Virus record (IMG/VR): IMGVR_UViG_3300025138_000056
Span: 1 to 52,894 of that record
From: a virus
Strand: one strand, 5' to 3'
DNA: 52,894 bases
Shown: positions 24,811 through 33,777 of the stretch, piece after piece
Layout of the letters: every line of letters starts with the position of its first letter
Numbering within the stretch: position 1 is the first letter of the stretch
Notes under the pieces: generated by a model
Databases searched by the model: none
Told to the model about the DNA's origin: nothing
What the model saw: only the letters and a program-made list of their open reading frames with translations
Position numbers and translations under genes: made by a program

Positions 24811-25746
24811 ATGGCAAGAAATCCTTACATACGCGATGTAAATTCAGAGCAAAAGCTCGTTGAAGACCTAACTATTGAAACAATAAAAGCAATGGGTAGG
24901 AATATGGTGTACATTCCTAGAAAATTGCAGAATGAAGACTTGTTATTTGGAGAAGACACAAACTCCAAGTTCAATGATGTTTATGATTTGGAGATGTATA
25001 TCCTTAATGTAAGTGGATTCGAGGGTGAGGGAGATTTAATTGCAAAGTATGGATTGGAAATAAAAGATAGAGCAACATTTGTTGTAGCCAGAAAAAGATT
25101 TACTGACGAAGTATCAGAAGCTGACGGATCTATTGATCGACCAAGAGAAGGTGATTTAATTTATTTTCCTCTAACAAAAGCTTTATTGGAAATAAATTTC
25201 GTCGAACATGAAAATCCATTTTATCAACTTGGATCCCTATACACATATACATTAATATGTGAAACATTCACATACAATAATGAAGAATTTAATACTGGAA
25301 TAGAAGATCTAGATGACATCTATAAGGACAGAAGAAAAACGACACGTTCTCTTGTTCTTTCTGGTTCGCCCATTGCAGAAGATACTACAGGAAATAGTGC
25401 TGGTAGTTTCTTCCAAGGGGAAGTATTATTCCAAGTTTCTGGGGAAGAAGGAGACACGTTCACAAATGCTTCTGCCACTGCTGATATTGTTGATTGGGAT
25501 GCGAACTCCAAGACTTTGTTGATAACAAACATTTCCGGAAATTTGATATACAATCAAACTGTAAAGGGTGCATCGTCTGGTGCAGAATACTTAATAGGCA
25601 CAGATGCAACCGCAGATATCATCATACCACATAATATTCAGGATAATGAATTCTTTGGTGATAATGAATCGATAGAACTAGAAGGAAATATAAAAGACAT
25701 AATTGATTTTAGCGACACTGATCCATTCTCGGAGGGTAATTTCTAA
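24811..25746 (+). CDS. 14: Neck protein gp14
   Basis: The 311-residue product has the gp14 pattern: SEQKLVEDLTIETIKAMGRN, VYIPRKL, DLLFGEDTNSKF, YDLEMYILNVSGFEGEGDLI, and FGLEIKDRATF-like YGLEIKDRATFVVARKRF. T4 gp14 is 256 residues; the extra length is an Ala/Gly/Thr-rich stretch in the C-terminal half. It acts with gp13 at the head-tail junction. Its stop overlaps the gp15 ATG by one base. Confidence 0.9.
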   Translation: MARNPYIRDVNSEQKLVEDLTIETIKAMGRNMVYIPRKLQNEDLLFGEDTNSKFNDVYDLEMYILNVSGFEGEGDLIAKYGLEIKDRATFVVARKRFTDEVSEADGSIDRPREGDLIYFPLTKALLEINFVEHENPFYQLGSLYTYTLICETFTYNNEEFNTGIEDLDDIYKDRRKTTRSLVLSGSPIAEDTTGNSAGSFFQGEVLFQVSGEEGDTFTNASATADIVDWDANSKTLLITNISGNLIYNQTVKGASSGAEYLIGTDATADIIIPHNIQDNEFFGDNESIELEGNIKDIIDFSDTDPFSEGNF

Positions 25747-26516
25747 TGTTCGAATATTATAGTAACGAAGCACTAAGAAAATTAGTTATTGGATTTGGAT
25801 CACTGTTTGATGATATTCTTGTATCCAAGGACAACAATCAAGGTGAATCAATACAAAAGATAAGAGTTCCTGTATCTTATGGTCCAAAAGAAAAGTTTAT
25901 TCAAAGAATCAGAGAGTTAAGTTCAATCTCAGATGAAGTTCGTTTACAAACAACCATGCCCAGACTTGGATTCGAACTCCTTGCACTTACCTATGATCCA
26001 ACGAGAAAAGCAAATAAATTAAGAAAAACTTCAAAAGTTTATGAAACAGGTTCAACAAGTTTTAGTTATTCTGAAGTTCCCTATATCGCATCATTTGGTC
26101 TGTATTCGTTCACTAGAAATGTAAATGAAAATTTACAAATAATTGAACAAATATTACCATATTTCCAACCAGAATTTATAATCTCATTAAACATAAATGA
26201 AGTTAATAAAAAAGTAGATGTACCAATCATACTTAACGGTCTAAGTGTAACTGAGGATTATGAAGGTGGATTCGAAACTCGCAGAAGTGTAAATACAGTT
26301 TTTCAGTTTACTGCAAAAACTTATGTGTATGGACCAGTTAAAACTAAACCAGTTATTACTGGTGTTACCGCTGAGATGTTTAACATATTGGGAGACATAG
26401 ACTACGGTGAAGTTGGATTCGCGTCACAATCTACATCAATTATTGGTACCACAGGAGGTCTAACTGGATCTAGTGGTGGCAGTTTCCTAAGAGGAGAGAA
26501 TTTCAATAATGAGTGA
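25746..26516 (+). CDS. 15: Tail sheath completion/terminator protein gp15
   Basis: The 256-residue product matches gp15 in length (272 in T4) and motifs: RKLVIGFGSLFDDILV, RVPVSYGPKEKFIQR, RLGFELLALTYDPTRK and YFQPEF. In T4, gp15 caps the sheath and tube and binds the neck. A short Gly/Ser-rich C-terminal tail has no known role. It overlaps the gp16 start by eight bases. Confidence 0.9.
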   Translation: MFEYYSNEALRKLVIGFGSLFDDILVSKDNNQGESIQKIRVPVSYGPKEKFIQRIRELSSISDEVRLQTTMPRLGFELLALTYDPTRKANKLRKTSKVYETGSTSFSYSEVPYIASFGLYSFTRNVNENLQIIEQILPYFQPEFIISLNINEVNKKVDVPIILNGLSVTEDYEGGFETRRSVNTVFQFTAKTYVYGPVKTKPVITGVTAEMFNILGDIDYGEVGFASQSTSIIGTTGGLTGSSGGSFLRGENFNNE

Positions 26517-26961
26517 TTCTAGTTATGATAAAATTTCTGATGCATTAGATACAACATTTGAGTCAAAAGAAATAGTAAAGAAAGAAATAAAAGAAATATC
26601 TGTATCAGAGGAAGATCGTTTCAAAAAAGACTTTTCTGATGTTCGAGCAAATATTCGTGAATTAATAGGTACAGGAAAGGAAGCTATTGATGGCATACTT
26701 AAAGTGGCTACTGAGGGAGACGCGCCTCGTGCTTATGAAGTCGTCTCCCAATTACTCAAGACGGTTTCGGAAATGAATCATGATCTTATTGATTTACACA
26801 AGAAAACCAAAGAAATTACCAAAGAAGAAGTTATACACAATACACAAAATTCAATCTATGTGGGATCAACTTCGGATTTGCAAGATCTGATAAATTCATC
26901 TCGAAGCAGAAAAAAAATTATACAAAATGAAAACATAATTGACCATGACGAACAAGCGTGA
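26509..26961 (+). CDS. 16: Terminase small subunit gp16
   Basis: The 150-residue helical protein lies between gp15 and gp17, as in T4 (164 residues). It contains the family segment DVRANIRELIGTGKEAIDGI, followed by PRAYEVVSQLLKTVSEMNHDLIDLH, the central coiled-coil region. gp16 forms rings that recognise concatemer DNA and regulate the gp17 motor. It overlaps gp15 and gp17. Confidence 0.88.
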   Translation: MSDSSYDKISDALDTTFESKEIVKKEIKEISVSEEDRFKKDFSDVRANIRELIGTGKEAIDGILKVATEGDAPRAYEVVSQLLKTVSEMNHDLIDLHKKTKEITKEEVIHNTQNSIYVGSTSDLQDLINSSRSRKKIIQNENIIDHDEQA

Positions 26962-28603
26962 CGGATACTTAGGAAACCCAAATCTAAAAGCAGCGGGTGT
27001 TGAATTAGACTATACTGAGGAGCAAGTCAAAGAATACATCAAATGCTCTCAGGATCCATCCTACTTCATTAAGAAGTACATCAAGGTAGTTTCTCTAGAC
27101 GAGGGATTGGTACCGTTTGGATTATACGACTACCAAGAGGACATAGTTGAAACTGTTCATAACAATCGTTTTGTAATCGCAAAATTACCTCGTCAGTCAG
27201 GTAAGTCAACCACAATTATTGCCTATATTTTACACTATATCATGTTCAATCAGAGCATGAGTGTTGCTGTATTGGCAAATAAACAATCTACTGCAAGAGA
27301 TATTTTATCTCGTCTAAAGTTAGCGTATGAATATCTTCCGCTGTGGCTCCAGCAAGGAATTGTAGAATGGAATAAAGGTAGCATTCAACTTGAGAATGGA
27401 TCAAAGATTCTTGCCTCTTCCACGTCAGCATCTGCGGTTCGTGGTGGTTCCTACAACATGATATTCCTTGATGAGTTTGCTCACGTTCCTGTACATATCG
27501 CAGAAGAGTTCTTTAGTTCTGTTTATCCAACTATTACATCCGGACAAACAACCAAAGTTCTGATGGTATCAACTCCAAACGGGTTAAACATGTTTTATCA
27601 CTTTTGGAGAGGAGCGACAAAGAAACAAGGTGAAGTGGGTAAAAATGAATATATTCCCATTGAGGTTCATTGGAGTAACGTTCCATTATATCCAAATGGT
27701 CCTCTTCGAGACGAAAAATGGAAACAGAAACAGATTGCAAACACAAGTGAGCAACAGTTTGAATCTGAATTCGAATGTGATTTTGTTGGTTCCACAAATA
27801 CCTTAGTAAACAGCGCAAAGCTAAAGTGTTTATCGTGGATAAGTCCTGTAGAAAAAACAAACGACGGTTTGATGGTATACGAACAACCCAAAGAAGGTCA
27901 TACGTATGTAATCACCGTCGATACTGCACGGGGGCAGGGTAAAGATTATAGTGCATTTATTGTTATAGACATCACAGATCCTCCATATAAAGTGGTTGCT
28001 AAGTTTAGAAATAATCTAATATCTCCCTTGGTATATCCGACAGTAATAAAGTCTGTAGCAGAAAAATACAACCAGGCATTCTGTCTTGTAGAAATCAATG
28101 ATATCGGTCAACAAGTTGCGGATATTTTACATCGCGATCTAGAGTATGAGCATGTATTAATGACAGTGTATAAAGGTAGATCTGGTCAACAAATATCTGG
28201 TGGATTTGGTGGGGGTAATACAAACCTTGGTGTTCGAACAACAACACCAGTGAAAAAGCTTGGTTGCTCTGTTCTTAAAAGTCTAGTTGAAAATGATAAA
28301 TTAATAATTGAAGACGTAGATACAGTAAATGAAATGATAACATTCGTGGCAAAAGGTCAATCTTTTGAGGCAGATGAGGGACACAATGATGATTTAGTCA
28401 TGTGTCTTGTTTTATTTGGTTGGTTGACAAGACAGGATTATTTCAAAAATCTGACAAATTTAGATATTAGAACAGATATTTACCATGAAGAAATGCAAAG
28501 AATAGAAGAAGAAATATTACCTTTTGGATATATAAGTACAGAAGATAACACAGAATCCTTCATTGATGAGAACGGGGACAAGTGGGAAAACCTCAATCCG
28601 TAG
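26945..28603 (+). CDS. 17: Terminase large subunit gp17 (packaging ATPase and nuclease)
   Basis: The ATG at 26945, within the gp16 3' end, is preferred over a TTG at 26939. The ATPase domain has Walker A RQSGKST (about residues 83-89) and Walker B MIFLDE (172-177). The coupling motif is VSTPNG. The nuclease domain starts TVDTARGQGKDYSA and has later acidic residues in EGHNDDLVMCL. A 552-residue length matches the family (T4 gp17 610). The protein translocates DNA into the prohead at the gp20 portal and cuts at headful. Confidence 0.95.
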   Translation: MTNKRDGYLGNPNLKAAGVELDYTEEQVKEYIKCSQDPSYFIKKYIKVVSLDEGLVPFGLYDYQEDIVETVHNNRFVIAKLPRQSGKSTTIIAYILHYIMFNQSMSVAVLANKQSTARDILSRLKLAYEYLPLWLQQGIVEWNKGSIQLENGSKILASSTSASAVRGGSYNMIFLDEFAHVPVHIAEEFFSSVYPTITSGQTTKVLMVSTPNGLNMFYHFWRGATKKQGEVGKNEYIPIEVHWSNVPLYPNGPLRDEKWKQKQIANTSEQQFESEFECDFVGSTNTLVNSAKLKCLSWISPVEKTNDGLMVYEQPKEGHTYVITVDTARGQGKDYSAFIVIDITDPPYKVVAKFRNNLISPLVYPTVIKSVAEKYNQAFCLVEINDIGQQVADILHRDLEYEHVLMTVYKGRSGQQISGGFGGGNTNLGVRTTTPVKKLGCSVLKSLVENDKLIIEDVDTVNEMITFVAKGQSFEADEGHNDDLVMCLVLFGWLTRQDYFKNLTNLDIRTDIYHEEMQRIEEEILPFGYISTEDNTESFIDENGDKWENLNP

Positions 28604-28614
28604 ATGTTATTTTG

Positions 28615-28622
28615 TCTAAATA
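28615..28622 (+). promoter_or_regulatory. Variant late promoter before gp18
   Basis: TCTAAATA differs from the late box TATAAATA at one base and lies 24 bases before the gp18 ATG, followed by a CGGAG ribosome site. It is one of few intergenic gaps in this operon. A promoter giving extra sheath transcript is plausible. Confidence 0.45.
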
Positions 28623-28646
28623 CAATAGTATCATCGGAGAAACAAA

Positions 28647-30035
28647 ATGCCCACAGATATCACTGTATCAGTAAATGATGAAAGATTTATAGTTCCTGCC
28701 CAGGAAACTTCGAGTGATTTTGTCGCTGGTTTTTTAACTAAAGTAGCTTTAAATGAATTAGTACGCGCTTTAGGAAATACTGCCGAAAGACAACAAGGGT
28801 ACTTAGTTGTACCTGACATATCAGACTGGTTTGCTAGACTAAATAACCCACTCGGTACTGATATGCTTACCGATGGACACGACACATATGCTGGTGGTCC
28901 AGATGCTGGATCGCACACAGAAGACGGAAATTCCACAGGTTCAAAATTAGATGGAAACAACCCCAGATGGCCATTCGGTCCAACAGGTGCTTGGGAACGT
29001 GAGTGGTATGCGGTACATAACTACCTTAAGTATGGTGGTTCTGCCGTGGTTGCTGGAACTGGATCAGTACAAAACACGAACACTCCAAGATCTACTTTAG
29101 TTGATTACTCAGATCAACTTGACGTTATATTTGCTGCAACTGGTGGAGCATCTGCAAATGTTGATATTTCACACATAGCAAACACCAGAACAGATGTAAT
29201 TGGTATTCTTGGTGCAGGATTTAGTGGTGACATAATAAACATAGCTGGTGGAGATGGAGTCTCTGGATTTTCTGGAGAAGGTGTGACGCATAGTCAGTAC
29301 ACATTTGCAGTTCCCGGCACTAAATACCACCTCAAGACATCTCAAAATATACAAGTAGAAACAGATTTTAATCTTCTACAAGAATCATTCCTCACACCTG
29401 ACATTGCTGGATGTTTCGCAAGAACCATGGTAGAAGGAAGATCATTCAAATCTCCTGCTGGTATGGAAAGAGGTAAGATTCTTGATGTTGTTAGAATAGG
29501 AAAAGTAATTAACGATAGTGAATATGATGCTCTATATAACGCAGGGGTAAACCCAGTTAGAACTTTCCCAGAAGGATCGTTTTTGTTCGGAGATAAATCA
29601 GGTGAAGCCGTTCCAGGCGATCCCACACTCCTCGGTTCTCCCGCCGCAGCAGGAGCTGTAACTACACCACCATCAATTGGTGGAGGTTTAGCTCCATCTG
29701 GTGTTGCAGTATTTACTAGAATAAATGTTGTTCGTACTTTCCTATATTTAAAGAATATATTAGGTGAGTCTGCTAGAAGATACCTGTTTGAAATAAATGA
29801 TGCTGCAACTAGACAGTCATTTATAAGCACAATTACTCCAATACTAAGAACCGTACAGGCTGGTAGGGGTATAAGTGATTTTAATATTGTTTGTGATCAA
29901 AGTAATAACACACAAGCAGTCATAGATGCAAATGAATTTGTTGTTGATGTATTCATTAAACCAACAAAATCCATCAACTTTATTAGACTAAGATTTACTA
30001 ATAAAGATAGCAACCAATCACTAGCAACGGAATAG
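28647..30035 (+). CDS. 18: Tail sheath protein gp18
   Basis: The 462-residue product lies between gp17 and gp19 as in T4. Its C-terminal part is the conserved sheath core: GVAVFTRINVVRTFLYLKNI, then RRYLFEINDAATRQSFISTI, FNIVCDQSNNTQAVIDANEF, VVDVFIKPTKSINFIRLRF. The N-terminal half is variable, with a segment on protruding loops. It is shorter than T4 gp18 (659 residues), so outer domains are reduced. It polymerises around the tube and contracts at infection. Confidence 0.88.
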   Translation: MPTDITVSVNDERFIVPAQETSSDFVAGFLTKVALNELVRALGNTAERQQGYLVVPDISDWFARLNNPLGTDMLTDGHDTYAGGPDAGSHTEDGNSTGSKLDGNNPRWPFGPTGAWEREWYAVHNYLKYGGSAVVAGTGSVQNTNTPRSTLVDYSDQLDVIFAATGGASANVDISHIANTRTDVIGILGAGFSGDIINIAGGDGVSGFSGEGVTHSQYTFAVPGTKYHLKTSQNIQVETDFNLLQESFLTPDIAGCFARTMVEGRSFKSPAGMERGKILDVVRIGKVINDSEYDALYNAGVNPVRTFPEGSFLFGDKSGEAVPGDPTLLGSPAAAGAVTTPPSIGGGLAPSGVAVFTRINVVRTFLYLKNILGESARRYLFEINDAATRQSFISTITPILRTVQAGRGISDFNIVCDQSNNTQAVIDANEFVVDVFIKPTKSINFIRLRFTNKDSNQSLATE

Positions 30036-30045
30036 GAGTGCGACA

Positions 30046-30558
30046 ATGACAGAATCTAGACTCTCGACATTTATTAATGAATTTAGAGGTGGTAACCGTG
30101 CGCACCGCTATGAAATTAGCGGATCAATTGGTGGCAATAATGATTTAAATAAATTTTTTGTGAGAGCGGTTAGTTTACCTCCATCACAAATTAATGAAAT
30201 TAGAATTCCATATAGAGGTAGAATTTTAAAGTGGCCAGGTGATAGAGTATATCAACCGTGGACAATCAGAATTCTAGATGAAAACGGATCCAATAATTTA
30301 TGGAAAGCTTTCCATGATTGGAGTGATGATATCAACAGTCACATTGAAAACAATAATGAACTAAATGTACTTGAAGATTTCACTAAAGATTGGATCATCA
30401 AACAGGTTGATGAGAATGAAGATACGATGAAAGAAATCAACTTAATTGGATGTTGGCCAAACTTAATTGGACCAATAGACATGGATGCAAATGCTGTTGA
30501 TACTTTAGTGGAATTTAACGTAGTTGTAAATTATCAATATTATGAAGTAACTAAGTGA
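30046..30558 (+). CDS. 19: Tail tube protein gp19
   Basis: The 170-residue product has the tube pattern: AHRYEISGSIGG, NKFFVRAVSLPPSQI, IPYRGRILKWPGDR, the WTIRILDE strand and LWKAFHDWSDDINSH. Length equals T4 gp19 (163) within a few residues. It stacks in hexameric rings to form the DNA conduit inside gp18. A TAGGAG ribosome site precedes it. Two other genes here (4812 and 36387) share this fold pattern. Confidence 0.9.
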   Translation: MTESRLSTFINEFRGGNRAHRYEISGSIGGNNDLNKFFVRAVSLPPSQINEIRIPYRGRILKWPGDRVYQPWTIRILDENGSNNLWKAFHDWSDDINSHIENNNELNVLEDFTKDWIIKQVDENEDTMKEINLIGCWPNLIGPIDMDANAVDTLVEFNVVVNYQYYEVTK

Positions 30559-30571
30559 ATAGGAGTATATT

Positions 30572-32113
30572 ATGGCATTAGACTTATTTGGTTTTACAAT
30601 AGGAAAGAAGTCTAAGGGTGAAGTAAAGACAGAAGCACTAAAGCAAGAATCTTTTGTCTCCCCTGACGAATATGATGGTTCGTATAATTTTGAAAGCGGT
30701 GGTGTCTTTGGGACATACGTCGATTTTTCTGGTGCAGTAAAGGATGAAAATTCCGCACTTTCGATGTACAGAACTATGGCACTTTATCCCGAAGTAGATT
30801 CTGCTATTGAGGATATTGTAAATGAAGCTATAGTTATTGATGAAGATCGAAGACCAATAAAATTGGATTTGGATCGTGTTGATATATCAGAAACAATAAA
30901 AAATAAGATATATGAAGAGTTCAATACAATACTCAAGCTTTTAGATTTTGGTAAAAAATCACATGAACTTTTTAGACGTTGGTATATTGATTCTAAATTG
31001 TTTTATCATATTGTAATAGACAAAACAGACCCAAGAAGAGGTATACAAGATCTAAGAGCAATCGATCCCCTGAACATCAAGAAGGTGAAAAAGGTACAGA
31101 AGGATAAGGAAGTACTTGGAACAGCAAAAGTTCCTATGGTAACCGGTGTTAATGAATTTTTTGTATACACAAACACCGATAAGCAATCTTCATATCAAAC
31201 CCCATCTACCGGAATTAAGATAAGCACAGATTCAATCTGCTATTGTCACTCCGGAATAATTGATGCCAATTCAAAACGAGTTGTTGGTTACCTACAAAAA
31301 GCAATTAGACCATTAAACATGCTTCGTCAAATTGAAGACGCAGTTGTAGTCTATAGAATTTCAAGAGCACCTGAACGAAGAATTTTCTACATTGATGTTG
31401 GTAACTTACCAAAACAAAAAGCAGAGCAATACCTAAGATCACTAATGAACAGGTATAGAAGTAAACTAGTATATAATCAGAGTACCGGTGAAGTTAGAGA
31501 TGATAGACGGCACATGTCGATGTTAGAGGATTACTGGTTACCACGAAGAGAGGGTGGTAGAGGAACTGAAATTTCAACTCTACCAGGCGGACAGAATCTA
31601 GGTGAAATGACAGACGTTGAATATTTACTTAGAAAAGTATACAATTCCCTGAATGTTCCAATTACTCGAATGATGCCACAGGATGGATTCAACTTGGGTA
31701 GATCAGCAGAAATAACCAGAGATGAAGTTACTTTCTTCAAATTCATCGAAAGACTCAGAATGAAATTTTCTTTGATGTTTCTACAGCTCCTTCGGGTTCA
31801 ATTGATTCTAAAAGGAGTCATGACTGAAGATGAATGGAATAGTATCCAAAGTGATGTATTCTTTGTGTTTGCAAAAGACTCGCACTTCAGTGAACTGAAA
31901 GAAGCTGAAATATTAAGAAACAGAATAGATATGGCAGCAGCACTTGAACCATTGGTTGGAAAGTACTATTCTACACGTTATATTCGTAAAAGTATACTAA
32001 AACAGACCGAAGAAGAAATTCGTATTATAGATACTGAGAACATGGCAGAATTAGCTAGTCAACCACCACAGCAAATGTTACCACCAGGTCAGGAACCGGG
32101 AATGATTCAATGA
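30572..32113 (+). CDS. 20: Portal vertex protein gp20
   Basis: The 513-residue product matches gp20 (524 in T4). Motifs are YRTMALYPEVDSAIEDIVNE, LFRRWYIDSKLFYH, YRISRAPERRIFYIDVGNLP, EDYWLPRREGGRGTEISTLP, and YNSLNVPITRM. The dodecameric portal nucleates head assembly and is the channel for packaging and ejection. Its stop overlaps the next ATG as ATGA. Confidence 0.95.
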   Translation: MALDLFGFTIGKKSKGEVKTEALKQESFVSPDEYDGSYNFESGGVFGTYVDFSGAVKDENSALSMYRTMALYPEVDSAIEDIVNEAIVIDEDRRPIKLDLDRVDISETIKNKIYEEFNTILKLLDFGKKSHELFRRWYIDSKLFYHIVIDKTDPRRGIQDLRAIDPLNIKKVKKVQKDKEVLGTAKVPMVTGVNEFFVYTNTDKQSSYQTPSTGIKISTDSICYCHSGIIDANSKRVVGYLQKAIRPLNMLRQIEDAVVVYRISRAPERRIFYIDVGNLPKQKAEQYLRSLMNRYRSKLVYNQSTGEVRDDRRHMSMLEDYWLPRREGGRGTEISTLPGGQNLGEMTDVEYLLRKVYNSLNVPITRMMPQDGFNLGRSAEITRDEVTFFKFIERLRMKFSLMFLQLLRVQLILKGVMTEDEWNSIQSDVFFVFAKDSHFSELKEAEILRNRIDMAAALEPLVGKYYSTRYIRKSILKQTEEEIRIIDTENMAELASQPPQQMLPPGQEPGMIQ

Positions 32114-32547
32114 ATTCTATAATAGGCAAAATTTTATCTTGTGTTATAAAAGAAGACAAAGAGAGTTTTAGCTCTCTACTTCGTGATGAAATTGCTGGTA
32201 GAATTCAGTCAGAAAGAAAGACTAGAATTCCGGATACAATTGAAGATGAAATTTTTTCGCCTAAAAATCATCAAACACTAAATATTAGTGAAGAACAATA
32301 TAAAGATTCAATTAAATTTATTCCAATTTTAAATGAACTTGCAAATAAAAAGGGTAATATTAGCGTAGTTTTTTCAGATGACAGCGAAGCCATAGTCACA
32401 TCAAGTGAAGTAGATAGCTTAATTAAATTACACGATTCTTTAAATGAAGAGAATCAAGTAATATTAAGATCATCGTTGGTTAGAAGTAAAGAATCATATA
32501 AAAGTTGCTCTAATTTTGCAAAGAAATATACCACAAAGAAAGGTTAG
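32110..32547 (+). CDS. Putative prohead core protein (gp67/gp68 position)
   Basis: The 145-residue protein lies between portal and protease genes, where T4 has gp67 and gp68 (T4 gp68, 141 residues). Its N-terminus (FSSLLRDEIAGRI and QSERKTRIPDTIEDEIF) reads like the short helical core proteins of marine relatives. It is rich in charged residues and ends in a basic Lys-rich tail (KKYTTKKG). Direct similarity to T4 gp68 is weak, so the call rests on size and position. Confidence 0.6.
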   Translation: MNSIIGKILSCVIKEDKESFSSLLRDEIAGRIQSERKTRIPDTIEDEIFSPKNHQTLNISEEQYKDSIKFIPILNELANKKGNISVVFSDDSEAIVTSSEVDSLIKLHDSLNEENQVILRSSLVRSKESYKSCSNFAKKYTTKKG

Positions 32548-32554
32548 AAGATAA

Positions 32555-33082
32555 ATGTCCAAATCTTTAAACATAATCCAAAGTATCATCGATGAAAACC
32601 TCATTGATGCCAAAAGAGAAACTCAAGCATATCTCAATGATATTCTATCCGAGTCACTCAACGAAAAATTCCAAGAAATTGCTCCAACCATCATTGGTGA
32701 AGAAAAAAGAAAAAAAGGTACTTACCGTAAAAAAGGTAAAAAGCACTCATGTGCAACTCACGCAGAACACGCCGAATGGGGTGAAGGAACTTGCATTAGT
32801 GAGAGTCATGCCAATCCAGATGAAAATGGTTTCGTCTCTTGGTATGACGTTGAGTTTGAACATGGTGTAGAAAGACGAGTTCCCACAGAGGATCTTAATA
32901 TTCTAGGCGAATCAATGCATGAACATACTGAAAATTCAGAAGGTGATACCTTATCAGAAAAACTGGATCGAGTCGGTAAAGAAGATGAAGACGTTGATAA
33001 CGACGGCGATAAAGATTCTTCGGACGAATACCTTGCTAAAAGAAGAAAAGTCATTGGTAAAGCAATGAAAACGAGAGGGTAA
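32555..33082 (+). CDS. Prohead-core-position protein with UvrD-Tudor-like domain
   Basis: The 175-residue protein has a helical N-terminus, a basic stretch (KRKKGTYRKKGKKHS), and then at about residues 68-118 a segment like the C-terminal Tudor/SH3-type domain of UvrD/PcrA helicases: HAEWGEGTCISE, then WYDVEFEHGVERRVPTEDL. A highly acidic segment (DEDVDNDGDKD) and a basic tail follow. Possible gp21 cleavage motifs of form (L/I)xE are visible: ILSES, ILGES and TLSEK. The position fits a scaffold or internal head protein. The role of the Tudor-like part is unknown. Confidence 0.6.
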   Translation: MSKSLNIIQSIIDENLIDAKRETQAYLNDILSESLNEKFQEIAPTIIGEEKRKKGTYRKKGKKHSCATHAEHAEWGEGTCISESHANPDENGFVSWYDVEFEHGVERRVPTEDLNILGESMHEHTENSEGDTLSEKLDRVGKEDEDVDNDGDKDSSDEYLAKRRKVIGKAMKTRG

Positions 33083-33086
33083 TCCA

Positions 33087-33734
33087 ATGAAATTAATCAC
33101 GGAAATGAACGAAGACGTTCAGTTGATCACGGAAAAGCGTGAAGATGGAACCAAGGAGTTTTATATCCGTGGTAATTTCATGCAAGCAGGTGTAAAAAAT
33201 AGGAATGGTAGAATATATGATAGAGATGTTCTAGGACCTGCTGTTGGTAAATATATGACCGAGTATGTTGAAAAAAATAGAGCACTCGGTGAGTTAAACC
33301 ACCCCACTGGACCAACCGTCAATTTAGACAGAGTTTCACATATCATCAAAGAAATGAACGCTGATGGTAACAACTTTGTTGGTAAAGCCAAAATTCTAAA
33401 CACCCCAATGGGTAAAATCGTACAAAATTTAATCGAAGAAGGTGCTTGTTTAGGAGTATCTTCTCGTGGTATGGGATCACTTAAGAAAAATAGTGAAGGT
33501 ATAAATGAAGTACAAAAAGATTTTATCTTATCTGCGGTAGACATTGTAGCTGATCCATCTGCCCCCGATGCTTTCGTTGACGGTATCATGGAAGGTAGAG
33601 AATGGATTTGGGACAATGGTGTTATTCGTGAAAAACAAATTGCACATTATGAACAAGTGATAAAAGAATCCAACAGACAAAATTTAGAAGAAAATGCAAT
33701 CCGGGTATTCAAAGATTTCATTTCTAAATTATAA
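33087..33734 (+). CDS. 21: Prohead core protease gp21
   Basis: The 215-residue product equals T4 gp21 in length (212) and has the family's catalytic regions: GELNHPTGP with His72, and CLGVSSRGMGS with Ser125/126. Between them lies VSHIIKEMNADG. It is a serine protease of the herpes-assemblin fold that cuts scaffold and capsid proteins after (L/I)xE during head maturation. It is followed by gp22 and gp23, its main substrates. Confidence 0.93.
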   Translation: MKLITEMNEDVQLITEKREDGTKEFYIRGNFMQAGVKNRNGRIYDRDVLGPAVGKYMTEYVEKNRALGELNHPTGPTVNLDRVSHIIKEMNADGNNFVGKAKILNTPMGKIVQNLIEEGACLGVSSRGMGSLKKNSEGINEVQKDFILSAVDIVADPSAPDAFVDGIMEGREWIWDNGVIREKQIAHYEQVIKESNRQNLEENAIRVFKDFISKL

Positions 33735-33739
33735 AAAAT

Positions 33740-33747
33740 TATAAATA
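33740..33747 (+). promoter_or_regulatory. T4-type late promoter before gp22
   Basis: A perfect TATAAATA lies 30 bases before the gp22 ATG, in the 43-base gap after gp21, followed by TAAGGAG. It would drive gp22 and the abundant capsid protein gp23. Confidence 0.7.
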
Positions 33748-33777
33748 ACAAAGAATAGGCTTTAAGGAGCACCTATA

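Noticed and set aside
29342-29830. 162-residue minus-strand frame
   Set aside because: Antisense to the conserved sheath core of gp18; no start signal and no known family.
33161-33616. 151-residue minus-strand frame
   Set aside because: Antisense to the gp21 protease, whose catalytic motifs are intact; shadow frame.
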